64,000 bases of DNA from Glycocaulis alkaliphilus (GTDB lineage Bacteria > Pseudomonadota > Alphaproteobacteria > Caulobacterales > Maricaulaceae). The notes beneath the pieces were generated by a model. It had not been told where the DNA came from and did no database searches. It was given only the letters and a program-made list of their open reading frames with translations. This document shows positions 52,777 through 62,823 of this stretch, piece after piece (position 1 is the stretch's first letter; every line of letters begins with the position of its first letter). The stretch covers positions 2,275,001-2,339,000 of the forward strand of contig NZ_CP018911.1 of assembly GCF_004000605.1 (NCBI RefSeq), given 5' to 3'. A program made the position numbers and the translations under genes.

Positions 52777-52856
52777 GCTCGCTGGCAACCCCGCGCGCTG
52801 CACCCATATGCAGAAAGGCTCGCGCTTTTGCCGCGATCGCTGTATCGGTGAGGCTT

Positions 52857-53291
52857 ATGGGACACACGCACACCAGTACCGAGACCAAGCTCGCCAAGGC
52901 CGACGCCCTGTGCGCGCAGAAAGGCCTGTCGCTCACCCCCTTGCGCAAGCGCGTGCTTGAGCTGCTGCTGGAGGCGGGCGGGCCGGTGAAGGCGTATGAT
53001 CTTCTGGCTGCGCTGAAACCCGATGGCAGCGCCCAGCCACCAACCATTTACCGCGCGCTCGACTTCCTCACCCAGGCAGGCCTTGCCCACCGGGTAGAGG
53101 CGCTCAACGCCTATCTGGCCTGCGTCCACGGGCATGGTGACGAGATCGCCGAGCTGTTCATCTGCGAGACCTGCGGCACGGTGCGCGAGCAGCACGCCCC
53201 TGCCCTGCCCGATCATACCCCGGAAGGGTTTCAGATCGCCCGCTCCGTGCTGGAGCATTACGGGCGCTGCGCAGCCTGCAGCAAGGCGTGA
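52857..53291 (+). CDS. zur: Fur-family zinc repressor (Zur)
   Basis: A 144-residue Fur-family repressor. The winged helix is about residues 15-85 (LSLTPLRKRVLELLLEAGGPVKAYDLL, PTIYRALDFLTQAGLAHRVEALNAY). The dimerisation part has CVHGHGDEIAELFICETCGTV and ends YGRCAACSKA, giving two CxxC pairs for structural zinc. Its position divergent from a His-rich TonB receptor indicates Zur rather than Fur. The ATG at 52857 is chosen over an in-frame GTG nine bases earlier because of GAGG just before it. Confidence 0.88.
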   Translation: MGHTHTSTETKLAKADALCAQKGLSLTPLRKRVLELLLEAGGPVKAYDLLAALKPDGSAQPPTIYRALDFLTQAGLAHRVEALNAYLACVHGHGDEIAELFICETCGTVREQHAPALPDHTPEGFQIARSVLEHYGRCAACSKA

Positions 53292-53350
53292 CGCGCCAGC
53301 CCGAACCGGCCTAGGCTTTTACCGGTCAGACAAAGAGGCGGGAGGCCAGC

Positions 53351-54274
53351 ATGCAAGAGCTGTGGCGCGGCAATGCGAATGCGTGGGAGTGCGATGAGCT
53401 GGGGCACATGAATGTGCGCTTCTACATCGCCAAGGCCATGCAGGCGGCCGGCACGCTGTCCGACCTCGCCGGCATGCGCCATGCCTTCCGCAGCGACGCC
53501 ATCGCCACGCTGATCACACGCGAGCTGCAGGTGCGCTATCTGGCCGAGTGCCATGCCGGTGTGCCGCTGGTCATCCATGGCGGGGTGACAGAAGTTGGCG
53601 AGGACAGTTTGGAGCTGGCCCTCATCATGGAGCACACCGTCAAGGAGCGCCCGGCGGCCAGCTTCCTGATACGCCTCGATCATTGCGATCCGCGTTCGGG
53701 CAAATCCTTCAACTGGTCAGACCGGCTGCGCGAGGGGCTGGAGGCGCTGCGTATCGAGCGGCCTGCCGAAGTGACGCCGCGCACCCTCACCGCCTCCAAA
53801 CCGCGCAGCGACATCTCGCTGAAGCTCGCCGACAGGCTGGGCATGGCGGTGACAGGGCGCGGCCGCTTCGGGCCGGAAGATGCCGATATTTTCGGGCGCA
53901 TGCGCGCGGAATCCGCCATCGGCAAAACCTCCGACAGCGTGATCCATTTCAGGGACGGCTTCCCCGAAGAATGGTCCGCCCATGGCGACGGGGCCGGGCT
54001 GGAGCTTGGCGGCGCGCTGCTCGAAGCGCGCATCATCTATCGCCGCCTGCCTTTGCCCGGAGATGGCTATCTGATGCGTTCCGGGCTTATCGGCGCGAAC
54101 GAAAACGTCCGCTCGCTGGTCCACTGGATGCTGGACCCTGTTAGCGGCCAGCCGCTCTGGTCCATCGAAGGCGTCGCCTGCATGATGGACCTCAAGGCCC
54201 GCCGCCTGTTCAAGACACCGCCTGACCGGCTGGCGGAATTGCGGGCGAAGGTGATTGAAGGTTTGAGCGTTTAG
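53351..54274 (+). CDS. Hotdog-fold thioesterase-family protein
   Basis: A 307-residue soluble protein with two hotdog-like halves. The first half holds WECDELGHMNVRFYIAKAMQAAG, the acyl-thioesterase signature with catalytic Asp/His region. The second half contains IHFRDGFPEEWSAHGDG and RSLVHWMLDPVSGQPLWSIEG. It probably cleaves acyl-CoA or acyl-ACP thioesters. GGAGG before 53351 supports the start. It follows zur by 59 bases but is likely unrelated to zinc. Substrate is unknown. Confidence 0.75.
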   Translation: MQELWRGNANAWECDELGHMNVRFYIAKAMQAAGTLSDLAGMRHAFRSDAIATLITRELQVRYLAECHAGVPLVIHGGVTEVGEDSLELALIMEHTVKERPAASFLIRLDHCDPRSGKSFNWSDRLREGLEALRIERPAEVTPRTLTASKPRSDISLKLADRLGMAVTGRGRFGPEDADIFGRMRAESAIGKTSDSVIHFRDGFPEEWSAHGDGAGLELGGALLEARIIYRRLPLPGDGYLMRSGLIGANENVRSLVHWMLDPVSGQPLWSIEGVACMMDLKARRLFKTPPDRLAELRAKVIEGLSV

Positions 54275-54308
54275 GGGGCTCGCGCCATTGATAGCTGGGA
54301 GATAGCTG

Positions 54309-54572
54309 ATGAAGTATTCTCGCGAAAACGCCGCGCTCCGCTTCGAAGGCTTTCTGGCTGGGAATGACGGAGAGCCTACAGACGAGCCTGCGGCCGTGGT
54401 CATACACCTGCCGGACCAAGCCAGTGCAACCAATCCGGCTATCTTGGTCGAGGTGTTTCGTGGCGACCTGACATCGCCCTGGACCACCAAACGCATCTGC
54501 GGCGAACACACTCTTCAGTCGCTATCCATGGCTCTTCGGTTTTCTGAAGCGCTGATTGCAACTTTTCGTTGA
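54309..54572 (+). CDS. Small orphan protein (87 residues)
   Basis: An 87-residue protein without signal or membrane segment (MKYSRENAALRFEGFLAGNDGEPTDEP...SMALRFSEALIATFR). It has a GGGAG ribosome site nine bases before the ATG. No family was recognised. The DNA is slightly less GC-rich than its neighbours. It may be a small accessory gene; similar small proteins are sometimes found in mobile spots. Confidence 0.5.
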   Translation: MKYSRENAALRFEGFLAGNDGEPTDEPAAVVIHLPDQASATNPAILVEVFRGDLTSPWTTKRICGEHTLQSLSMALRFSEALIATFR

Positions 54573-54631
54573 TTTTTGTCGCGAGCGGCGCTAGCTCTGT
54601 CCAACCTCCATAGTTTGGCGGAGAGAAAGAA

Positions 54632-55027
54632 ATGAATATATATCGCATTGCCGTTACCGCGATCTTCCTTGCTTTCGTTGCAACCACTAACGCCGACGCC
54701 CAAAATAATCCTAGTAGTGGAGCCTGTCTCGATTTCCGGAATTGCAATTCTGGCTCGCCGGGGCTGAACGATCCGCATGGGCAAATATTTGATAGCTCTT
54801 ATTTGAACTACCTAGCCGGGCAATTTGGTGCCAGATTAAGCACCTTCCAGTGCCTCGCCGAAGAGTGCCAAATGCCAAAAGCCGAGTGCGAGGCCTACTG
54901 CGACCGCATTTACAACAACATTATCGAATGGTGCCGCAGCCTGAGGACCAGCCAAGAGCGAGCAGTATGCTATGGCGACGCTTCCGCTGAATACGGGCGA
55001 TGCCTTGCCCGCTGCCCAAGAAGCTAG
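54632..55027 (+). CDS. Cysteine-rich secreted orphan protein
   Basis: A 131-residue exported protein with a signal peptide (residues 1-24, ending ATTNADAQ). The mature part has ten Cys, including CLAEECQMPKAECEAYC and CLARC, an even number suggesting about five disulfides. GAGAGAAAG before 54632 may be the ribosome site. No family was recognised. The DNA is less GC-rich than average. Possible roles are an enzyme inhibitor, toxin or surface protein, but there is no direct evidence. Confidence 0.6.
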   Translation: MNIYRIAVTAIFLAFVATTNADAQNNPSSGACLDFRNCNSGSPGLNDPHGQIFDSSYLNYLAGQFGARLSTFQCLAEECQMPKAECEAYCDRIYNNIIEWCRSLRTSQERAVCYGDASAEYGRCLARCPRS

Positions 55028-55075
55028 CAGGCCCTACCGGCTTGCCAACCGAACTGTCGAGAGGGGCGCAGCCAA

Positions 55076-55109
55076 CAAAAAAACCCCGGTGCGTCACCGC
55101 ACCGGGGCT
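55076..55109 (-). terminator. Terminator of the beta-oxidation operon
   Basis: Arms CCCCGGTGCG and CGCACCGGGG around TCAC (plus strand) give, on the minus strand, a stem followed by TTTTTTTG. It lies about 25 bases beyond the fadB stop. Confidence 0.9.
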
Positions 55110-55133
55110 CTTCGTCAGTCATTCACCTGAAAA

Positions 55134-57332
55134 TCAGGCCGCCTTCTTCGGCGCGAAGCGGGCGTAGAAGGTTTCCTTCTTCGCCGCCATGTCGCGCAGG
55201 AGCTGGGGCACCTCGAACGGCTTGCCGTACTTCTTGGCGAGCTCGTCGGCACGTGTCACGAACACGCCGGTGCCAACCGTGTCGATGAAGGAGATCACGC
55301 CGCCGGTATAGGGCGCAAAGCCCCAGCCGAGGATCGAGCCGACATCGGCCTCGCGCGGGTCTTCAACAATGCCTTCGGCCATGGTGCGGGCCGCCTCGAT
55401 GGCTTGCGCGTAGAGGATACGGTCCTTGATCTCGCCCACGCTGGGCTGCTGGTCTTCGGGCAGCAGCTTGCCGCCCGGAGCGAACTGACCCAGCTCGTCC
55501 CACAGGCGCTTGCCGCCCTCCTCATAGACGTAGAAGCCCTTGGCATTCTTGCGGCCATAGCGGCCGAGCTCATACATCTTCTCGATGACCTGTGCGTTGG
55601 GCGTGTCTTCGAACTGGTCGCCCAGATCCTTCTTGGTCTGCTGGAGCACCTTGTAGCCGAGATCGATGGCCACCTCGTCCTGCAGGGAGAGCGGGCCGAC
55701 GGGCATGCCCGCCATCTTGGCCGCATTCTCGATGAGGGCGGGTTTCACGCCTTCGGTCAGCAGATACATGCCCTGCTCGATATAGCGCATCACGCAGCGG
55801 TTTGCGTAGAAGCCGCGCGTATCGGCCACCACAATCGGCGTCTTCTTGATCTTGCCGACGAAATCGATGGCGCGGCTGACGGCGAGATCGCCCGTCTTCT
55901 CGCCCACGATCAGCTCGACCAGATTCATCTTCTCGACCGGCGAGAAGAAGTGAATGCCGATGAAATTGTCCGGACGCTCCGAAGCCTTCGCCAGCGAGCT
56001 GATCGGAATGGTGGAGGTGTTGGAACCAAAGATCGCGCCCTTGGGCATGACAGCTTCGGCCTTTTTGGTGATCTCGGCTTTCAGGTCGGAGTTTTCAAAC
56101 ACCGCCTCGACGACGAGATCGACGTCTTTCAGCGCGCCGTAATCGGTCGTCGCGGTGATGAGGTCAGCCAGCTTTTTGGCCTTCTCCTCGCTGATCTTGC
56201 CGCGTTTCACGCCCTTGGCGAAGAAGTCGACCGCGTGCTGCTTGCCCTTGTCGGCGCCTTCCTGATTGACGTCGATCAGCACAACCTCGATCCCGGCCTG
56301 GGCCGACACGGTGGTGATGCCCGCACCCATGAAGCCTGCGCCGATGACGCCGATCTTCTTGATCTCGGATTTCTCCTGACCGGCGGGGCGGCGGCTGCCC
56401 TTGTCCAGCGATTGCTTGGACAGGAAGAGCGAGCGGATCATGTTGCGGCTTTCCGGGCGCATCAGCAGCTTGGTGAAATAGCGGCTCTCAATGCGCAGAC
56501 CCGCATCCATCGGCACCTGCAGGCCCTCATAGACGCAGGACAGGATGTAGCGCTGGGCCGGGTAGTTGCCGTAGGTCTCTTTAAGCAGCATGGGGGACGC
56601 GCCGCCGAAAATCTGCATGCCCTGCGGGTGGAAAGGACCACCGCCGGGGATTTTGAACTTGTCCTGATCCCAGGGCTGCTTCGAGCCGAGCGGATTGGCC
56701 TTCACCAGCTCTTTCGCCTTGGCAACGATCTCCGAAGCAGGGGCCACTTCGTGGACCACGCCCTGCTGCTTGGCAGTGTCCGCATCCAGCTGCTTGCCCT
56801 GCAGCATGACAGGGGCCGCATTCATCACGCCGACAAGGCGCGGCAGGCGCTGCGTGCCGCCACCGCCGGGCAGAACGCCGACAAGGCTTTCGGGCAGGCC
56901 GAGCTTGGCGCCGGTATCGTTCGCCATCACGCGGTAATGACAGGCCAGCGTCACCTCGAACCCGCCGCCGAGCGCGAGGCCATTAATGGCCGCCGCGACC
57001 GGCTTACCGCAGGTTTCCAGCGCGCGCAGCTGCGAGTTCAGGCGGAAGGCAGTGTCAAACAGCTTCTGCTTGGCTTCCTCTTCGGACAGACCTTTCAGGT
57101 CCAGCATGCCTGCGCCCAGCTCGGAGAGGTCCGCGCCTGCGCAGAACGCCTTCTTGCCGGAGGTAATGACCGCGCCTTTGATTGCGTCGTCAGAGCCGAT
57201 CTTGTCGACGATCTGGCCCAGCTCGGCCATCACCGCGGCCGAAAGCACGTTCATGGATACGTTGGGTGAGTCAAAGGTGATGAGGGCAATGCCGTCGCCA
57301 TCCAGCTCGAATTTGAAATGTGTGTAGCTCAT
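55134..57332 (-). CDS. fadJ: Enoyl-CoA hydratase / 3-hydroxyacyl-CoA dehydrogenase (FadB/FadJ)
   Basis: A 732-residue bifunctional beta-oxidation enzyme. The N-terminal crotonase part (residues 1-200) shows KKAFCAGADLSEL and ALGGGFEVTLACHYR with catalytic Glu residues in GLPESLVGVLPGGGGTQRLPR. The NAD-binding dehydrogenase part begins KKIGVIGAGFMGAGITTVSAQAG, and the HxxE/HFFSPV catalytic segment is at NFIGIHFFSPVEKMNLVE. AGGAG before 57332 fixes the start. It is last in the fatty-acid operon after the thiolase gene, and works with it. FadB and FadJ cannot be told apart by sequence alone. Confidence 0.92.
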   Translation of the reverse strand: MSYTHFKFELDGDGIALITFDSPNVSMNVLSAAVMAELGQIVDKIGSDDAIKGAVITSGKKAFCAGADLSELGAGMLDLKGLSEEEAKQKLFDTAFRLNSQLRALETCGKPVAAAINGLALGGGFEVTLACHYRVMANDTGAKLGLPESLVGVLPGGGGTQRLPRLVGVMNAAPVMLQGKQLDADTAKQQGVVHEVAPASEIVAKAKELVKANPLGSKQPWDQDKFKIPGGGPFHPQGMQIFGGASPMLLKETYGNYPAQRYILSCVYEGLQVPMDAGLRIESRYFTKLLMRPESRNMIRSLFLSKQSLDKGSRRPAGQEKSEIKKIGVIGAGFMGAGITTVSAQAGIEVVLIDVNQEGADKGKQHAVDFFAKGVKRGKISEEKAKKLADLITATTDYGALKDVDLVVEAVFENSDLKAEITKKAEAVMPKGAIFGSNTSTIPISSLAKASERPDNFIGIHFFSPVEKMNLVELIVGEKTGDLAVSRAIDFVGKIKKTPIVVADTRGFYANRCVMRYIEQGMYLLTEGVKPALIENAAKMAGMPVGPLSLQDEVAIDLGYKVLQQTKKDLGDQFEDTPNAQVIEKMYELGRYGRKNAKGFYVYEEGGKRLWDELGQFAPGGKLLPEDQQPSVGEIKDRILYAQAIEAARTMAEGIVEDPREADVGSILGWGFAPYTGGVISFIDTVGTGVFVTRADELAKKYGKPFEVPQLLRDMAAKKETFYARFAPKKAA

Positions 57333-57347
57333 TTTGTTTCTCCTGCG

Positions 57348-57466
57348 CCCTCGCCCTTCGAGACGCCACGTTGTGGCTCCTCAGGGTGAGGGCTTGGTTC
57401 TGTGCTGTTGTCCCTCATCCTGAGGAGGCCGTCAGGCCGTCTCGAAGGACGAGGGACAGGCAAACC
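57348..57466. repeat. Palindromic repeat family C, copy 1
   Basis: Two facing elements, CCCTTCGAGACGCC...GGCTCCTCAGGGTGAGGG and CCCTCATCCTGAGGAG-GGCC-GTCA-GGCC-GTCTCGAAGGA. They share the CTCATCCTGAGGAG and CTCGAAGGA parts with 60851-60951. It lies between fadB and the thiolase gene. Confidence 0.75.
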
Positions 57467-57473
57467 CTGTGAC

Positions 57474-58682
57474 CTAGACCCGCTCGATGATGGTGGCTGT
57501 GCCCATGCCGCCGCCGACGCAGAGCGTGGCGAGCGCCGTGCCCTTGCCGGTGCGCTCCAGCTCATCCAGCAGCGTGCCAAGGATCATCGCGCCGGTCGCG
57601 CCGAGCGGGTGGCCAAGCGCAATCGCGCCGCCATTGACGTTCACCTTGTCGTGCGGGACGCCTAAGTCTTCCATGAAGCGCAGAACGACCGCGGCAAACG
57701 CCTCGTTCATCTCGTAAAGATCGATGTCGGATGCGCTCATGCCGGCTTTCTTCAGCGCCTTGCGCGCAGACGGGGCCGGGCCGGTCAGCATGATGGTCGG
57801 CTCGGACCCGATGGAGGCCATGGAGCGGATGCGCGCGCGGGGTTTCAGGCCCAGTCTCTCGCCCATCTCCTTGTTGCCAACCAGAATGGCCGCCGCGCCA
57901 TCCACGATGCCGGACGAGTTGCCCGCATGGTGGACGAAGTTGATCTTCTCAACGTCCGGATAGCGCTGGATCGCCACGTTATCGAGCCCCACAAAGGCCG
58001 CGAGATCACGGAAGGCGGGCTTCAGGCTCGCCAGTGACTGCATGTCGGTTTCGGGGCGCATATATTCGTCATGGTCCAGCTGGGTGAGGCCGAGCTGGTT
58101 CTTCACCGCGACGACCGACTTCTTGAAGCGGCCTTCATCCCACGCCTTCTTGGCGCGCTTCTGGCTCTCCACAGCGTACGCGTCCACATCATCGCGCGAA
58201 TAGCCATATTTGGAGGCGATGAGATCAGCGGAGATGCCTTGCGGCACGAAGTAATGGTCAAACGCCATTTCCGGATCGACGACCATCGCGCCGCCATCAG
58301 AGCCCATCGGTACGCGGCTCATGGCTTCCACGCCGCCGCCAATGGCCATGTCGGCCTCGCCGGACATGACTTTCGCAGCCGCCAGGTTCACCGCCTCAAG
58401 GCCAGAGGCGCAGAAACGGTTCACCTGAAAACCAGACGCCGTCTCGGCATAGCCGGCATTGAGCGCCGCTGCGCGGGCAATATTGCCGCCCTGCTCGCCC
58501 ACCGGCGAGACGCAGCCCAGGATCACGTCATCAATGACGCTGGTATCGAGATTATTGCGCTCGCGGATCGCCTCGAGCTGCTGGGTAGCCAGCTGCAGAG
58601 CCGTGATCTCGTGCAGCGTGCCGTTCTTCTTGCCTTTGCCGCGCGGGGTGCGCGTGGCGTCGTAAATATAGGCGTCGGTCAT
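57474..58682 (-). CDS. fadA: Acetyl-CoA acyltransferase (3-ketoacyl-CoA thiolase)
   Basis: A 402-residue thiolase that releases acetyl-CoA in the last beta-oxidation step. The nucleophile is the Cys in [14 protein letters not shown], with the catalytic His in [15 protein letters not shown] and the second Cys in CVGGGMGTA. Length is normal. It lies upstream of fadB on the same strand, separated by the repeat at 57348-57466, and the two should form a complex or pathway pair. Confidence 0.92.
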   Translation of the reverse strand: MTDAYIYDATRTPRGKGKKNGTLHEITALQLATQQLEAIRERNNLDTSVIDDVILGCVSPVGEQGGNIARAAALNAGYAETASGFQVNRFCASGLEAVNLAAAKVMSGEADMAIGGGVEAMSRVPMGSDGGAMVVDPEMAFDHYFVPQGISADLIASKYGYSRDDVDAYAVESQKRAKKAWDEGRFKKSVVAVKNQLGLTQLDHDEYMRPETDMQSLASLKPAFRDLAAFVGLDNVAIQRYPDVEKINFVHHAGNSSGIVDGAAAILVGNKEMGERLGLKPRARIRSMASIGSEPTIMLTGPAPSARKALKKAGMSASDIDLYEMNEAFAAVVLRFMEDLGVPHDKVNVNGGAIALGHPLGATGAMILGTLLDELERTGKGTALATLCVGGGMGTATIIERV

Positions 58683-58706
58683 GGGAGACTCCCTGTTGGC
58701 GGTTTC

Positions 58707-59156
58707 TTATTGGCAGCGGTATCGGATCCAGTCGTAATGACCGTCCTCCACCGTGATTTCGTCCGGGCCGGTGGCCCTTATGGTCAGTGTCCTGTCAGGC
58801 TCGCTCTGGCCTTCGGCGGTGCAGGAGACACGGGCAAAGCTCATATCGCCTTCCCGGCCCAGCGTGTTTACCGCGCAGACAAGCTCGTAAAGGGCCCAGC
58901 GCTCGGCGGTGAGCGTGAACATGCCTTCGCGTTCGCAGGCGCGGCTCATGCCCCAGCGCCCGGCGAAATTGGCGTTGAAATGGTCGAAAGCGTCGTCAGG
59001 CGCGGGTTCCACGCCAGCTTGCTCTGCCTCATCCTCAACGGTCATGCCGTCAACCGGGTCTGGGCGCATATCCTCTTCCGGCGGACGCTCGGGCGGCTCG
59101 CACGCGGCAAGCATGACGGCAGCGGCAAGGGCGGTGAAAAACATATAGCGGGTCAT
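58707..59156 (-). CDS. Small lipoprotein of unknown function
   Basis: A 149-residue lipoprotein with lipobox MLAAC (Cys19). A Pro/Glu/Asp-rich stretch follows (EPPERPPEEDMRPDP). The C-terminal domain (residues 60-149, GRWGMSRACEREGMFTLTAERW...HYDWIRYRCQ) has four Cys. It overlaps the OsmC gene end by four bases and is set within the fatty-acid operon. No family is recognised. Confidence 0.75.
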   Translation of the reverse strand: MTRYMFFTALAAAVMLAACEPPERPPEEDMRPDPVDGMTVEDEAEQAGVEPAPDDAFDHFNANFAGRWGMSRACEREGMFTLTAERWALYELVCAVNTLGREGDMSFARVSCTAEGQSEPDRTLTIRATGPDEITVEDGHYDWIRYRCQ

Positions 59157-59632
59157 CGGGAATCTCCGTTTCCGGCCCCCTTCACCACTACGTCGAAATT
59201 CACCGAGTTCGCGATGAAGCAGCGCTCATGGGCCTCGTGATGAAGCCGGGCGATGTCTTCAGCGCCCGGGCGCCTGTCACCTGAAAAGGTTATCCCGGGC
59301 CGAAGTTCCACGAATGTCATGCCCGTGCGCCCATCCTCGCGCTTGCCGAGCGCGCCAATCGCCTTGTCCTCATAACGGTCGACGGTGAAGCCCGCCTTGG
59401 CGGCCAGCGCGAGGAAGAACAGCATGTGGCAGCTGGAAAGCGCCGCCACGATAGCCTCTTCCGGGTCCACCGCCGCCGGGTCCGACATCGGCTCCGGAAC
59501 CGAGCTGGGTGCCGACGACCCCGCCACAACCGCCCCGCCATCAAAGTGCCAGTCATGGCGCCTTGAATAGCGGTTGGACGCGAAGTCCTGGCCATCGCGC
59601 TCCCAGACAATCGTGGCGGTGTGTTCGCTCAT
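59153..59632 (-). CDS. OsmC/Ohr-family peroxidase
   Basis: A 159-residue cytoplasmic protein of the OsmC family, which detoxifies organic hydroperoxides. The motif VAALSSCHMLFFLALAAKAGF carries one reactive Cys. The second Cys is in HEAHERCFIANSVNF. The start MSEHTATIVWERDG at 59632 overlaps the stop of the acyl-CoA dehydrogenase gene, indicating coupled translation. Linking peroxide removal to lipid oxidation makes biological sense. The lipoprotein gene follows with an ATGA overlap. Confidence 0.87.
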   Translation of the reverse strand: MSEHTATIVWERDGQDFASNRYSRRHDWHFDGGAVVAGSSAPSSVPEPMSDPAAVDPEEAIVAALSSCHMLFFLALAAKAGFTVDRYEDKAIGALGKREDGRTGMTFVELRPGITFSGDRRPGAEDIARLHHEAHERCFIANSVNFDVVVKGAGNGDSR

Positions 59633-59634
59633 CC

Positions 59635-60810
<1,176 letters not shown>

Positions 60811-60850
60811 GGGGGTCGTCTCCTCCGGTCTAGTCTTGTTTCGTGTTTCC

Positions 60851-60951
60851 AGCCCTCGTGCTTCGAGCGTCACTGCGCTCCTCGACATGAGGGCTGACGG
60901 CGAACCCTCATCCTGAGGAGCGCGTCAGCGCGCCTCGAAGGATCAAGGGTT
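60851..60951. repeat. Palindromic repeat family C, copy 2
   Basis: Two facing elements as in 57348-57466: GCCCTCGTGCTTCGAG...CTCGACATGAGGGC and ACCCTCATCCTGAGGAG-CGCG-TCAG-CGCG-CCTCGAAGGA. The hairpin after GGAG changed from GGCC/GGCC to CGCG/CGCG. It lies between the two acyl-CoA dehydrogenase genes. Confidence 0.75.
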
Positions 60952-60960
60952 CGCAAGTCA

Positions 60961-62751
60961 TCAGAACTGCTCAGCCGTCAGCGCCATCATGGTGTCGGCG
61001 CCGGCCTCCACCTTGGCCAGATGCGCGTCGGCGTCGGGCAGCCAGCGCTGCAGGAAATAGTGCCCGGTCGCCAGCTTGGAGGCGTAGATCGGATCGTCAG
61101 AGCCTTCCGCGATCTTCTCCAGCGACACTTTCGCCATCCGCCCCCACATCCAGGCAAAGCAGGTCAGGCCAAAGAGGTGGAGGTAATCGGTCGAGGCCGC
61201 TCCGGCATTGTCGAAATTCTCAAGACCCTTCTCGACCAGCCAGTTGGTGGCTTTCTGCAGCTTGGCCTTGGTCGCGGCGAGGCCGTCCAGGAAGGGCTCC
61301 AGCTCCTTATTGCCTTTATTGTCGGCCACGAAGGCGTCCATCTCGGCAAAGAAGGTGTTGATCGGGCGCATCCCGTTCATGGCGAGCTTGCGGCCCACCA
61401 GATCGAGTGCCTGCACGCCGTTGGTGCCTTCATAGATCAGGGTGATGCGGGCATCGCGCAGGAGCTGTTCGATACCCCATTCGCGGGTGAAGCCTGACCC
61501 GCCATGGATCTGCAGGCCTTTCGAGACGCTGTCATACCCCTTGTCGGTGAGATATGCCTTCACGATCGGGGTGAGCAGCGCCATGTAGTCGCCCGACTTG
61601 GTGCGGGTTTCCTCGTCGGCCGCCTTGTGTTCGAGATCGCCCTGCAGCGCGGTCCACAGCGTGAAGGCGCGGCCCGCCTCGACGAACACTTTCTGGTCCA
61701 TCAGCATGCGGCGCACATCGGGATGGACGATGATCGGGTCGGCGGGACCATCAGGATTTTTCGGCCCCGTCAGCGAACGGCCCTGAATGCGGTCCTTCGC
61801 GAACGCCAGCGAGTATTGATAGGCGGTTTCGGCGAGCGCCAGACCCTGCAGGCCAACGCCGAGGCGCGCCTCGTTCATCATGACGAACATGATGCGCAGG
61901 CCCTTGTTTTCCTCGCCGACGAGCCAGCCGGTCGCCTCGTCATAATTCATCACGCAGGTGGCATTGCCGTGAATGCCCATCTTCTCTTCCAGCCCGCCGC
62001 ACTTCACGCCATTGCGCTTGCCCGGATTGCCATTCTCGTCGGGGATGAATTTGGGCACCACGAAGAGCGAGATACCCTTCACGCCAGCAGGCGCACCCTC
62101 GACGCGGGCGAGCACCAGGTGGATGATGTTCTGGCTCATCGGATGTTCACCGGCCGAGATCCAGATCTTCTGACCGGAGATTTTGTAGGTGCCATCGCCA
62201 TTGGGCACCGCCTTGGTGCGCAGCATGCCAAGATCGGTACCGCAATGCGGCTCGGTCAGGTTCATCGTGCCTGACCACTCGCCGGAGATCATTTTGGGCA
62301 GGTAGAGCTGCTTCTGCTCGTCAGACCCGCCGACATGGAGCGCCTGTGCGGCGCCCCCCGTAAGGCCCGGATACATGCCGAACGCCATATTGGTGGCCGT
62401 CACCATCTCGTTGAAGGCAAGGTTCAGATAGTGGGGCAGGCCCTGCCCGCCATATTCGGGATCGGCAGAGAGTGCCGTCCAGCCACCTTCGGTCAGCTGG
62501 TCATAGGCTTCTTTAAAGCCGTTGGGGACTACCACTTCGCCGTCAGGCTGGAGGCGGCAGCCCTCATGATCGCCTACCTTGTTGAGCGGGTAGAGTACGT
62601 TCTCGCAGAACTTGCCGCCCTCTTCGAGAATGGCATCGACAATATCGGCGCTGGCATCGGAAAAGCCCGGCAGATTGCTGTATTGCTGGATGTTCAGCAC
62701 ATCGTTGAGGACAAAGCGCTGGTCACGGATAGGGGCGCGGTAGCTGGGCAT
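60961..62751 (-). CDS. Acyl-CoA dehydrogenase with long C-terminal extension
   Basis: A 596-residue flavoenzyme of the long acyl-CoA dehydrogenase subfamily. N-terminal MPSYRAPIRDQRFVLNDVLNI is typical. MNLTEPHCGTDLGMLRTKA and GQKIWISAGEHPMSQNIIHLVLARVEGAP give the FAD/substrate region, and IHGGSGFTREWGIEQLLRDARITLIYEGTNGVQALDLVGRK the C-domain. The last 130 residues are the extra acetyl-CoA-dehydrogenase-like domain. GGAGATA before the start at 62751 is the ribosome site. It lies directly downstream of the MerR regulator. Confidence 0.92.
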   Translation of the reverse strand: MPSYRAPIRDQRFVLNDVLNIQQYSNLPGFSDASADIVDAILEEGGKFCENVLYPLNKVGDHEGCRLQPDGEVVVPNGFKEAYDQLTEGGWTALSADPEYGGQGLPHYLNLAFNEMVTATNMAFGMYPGLTGGAAQALHVGGSDEQKQLYLPKMISGEWSGTMNLTEPHCGTDLGMLRTKAVPNGDGTYKISGQKIWISAGEHPMSQNIIHLVLARVEGAPAGVKGISLFVVPKFIPDENGNPGKRNGVKCGGLEEKMGIHGNATCVMNYDEATGWLVGEENKGLRIMFVMMNEARLGVGLQGLALAETAYQYSLAFAKDRIQGRSLTGPKNPDGPADPIIVHPDVRRMLMDQKVFVEAGRAFTLWTALQGDLEHKAADEETRTKSGDYMALLTPIVKAYLTDKGYDSVSKGLQIHGGSGFTREWGIEQLLRDARITLIYEGTNGVQALDLVGRKLAMNGMRPINTFFAEMDAFVADNKGNKELEPFLDGLAATKAKLQKATNWLVEKGLENFDNAGAASTDYLHLFGLTCFAWMWGRMAKVSLEKIAEGSDDPIYASKLATGHYFLQRWLPDADAHLAKVEAGADTMMALTAEQF

Positions 62752-62823
62752 GAGGAGTATCTCCGGTATTGATGTCCTGGGTGTGTTCTAGGGGTGCTCC
62801 CGCGGGGCGGGCGCATCGAAAAT

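Noticed and set aside
55404-57269. 621-residue open frame antisense to fadB
   Set aside because: Its sequence is an Ala/Leu/Arg/His-rich mirror of the real gene with no domain or ribosome site. Long antisense frames are common in GC-rich DNA.
58071-59240. 389-residue open frame opposite the thiolase gene
   Set aside because: It crosses the thiolase and lipoprotein genes on the other strand and shows no recognisable domain.
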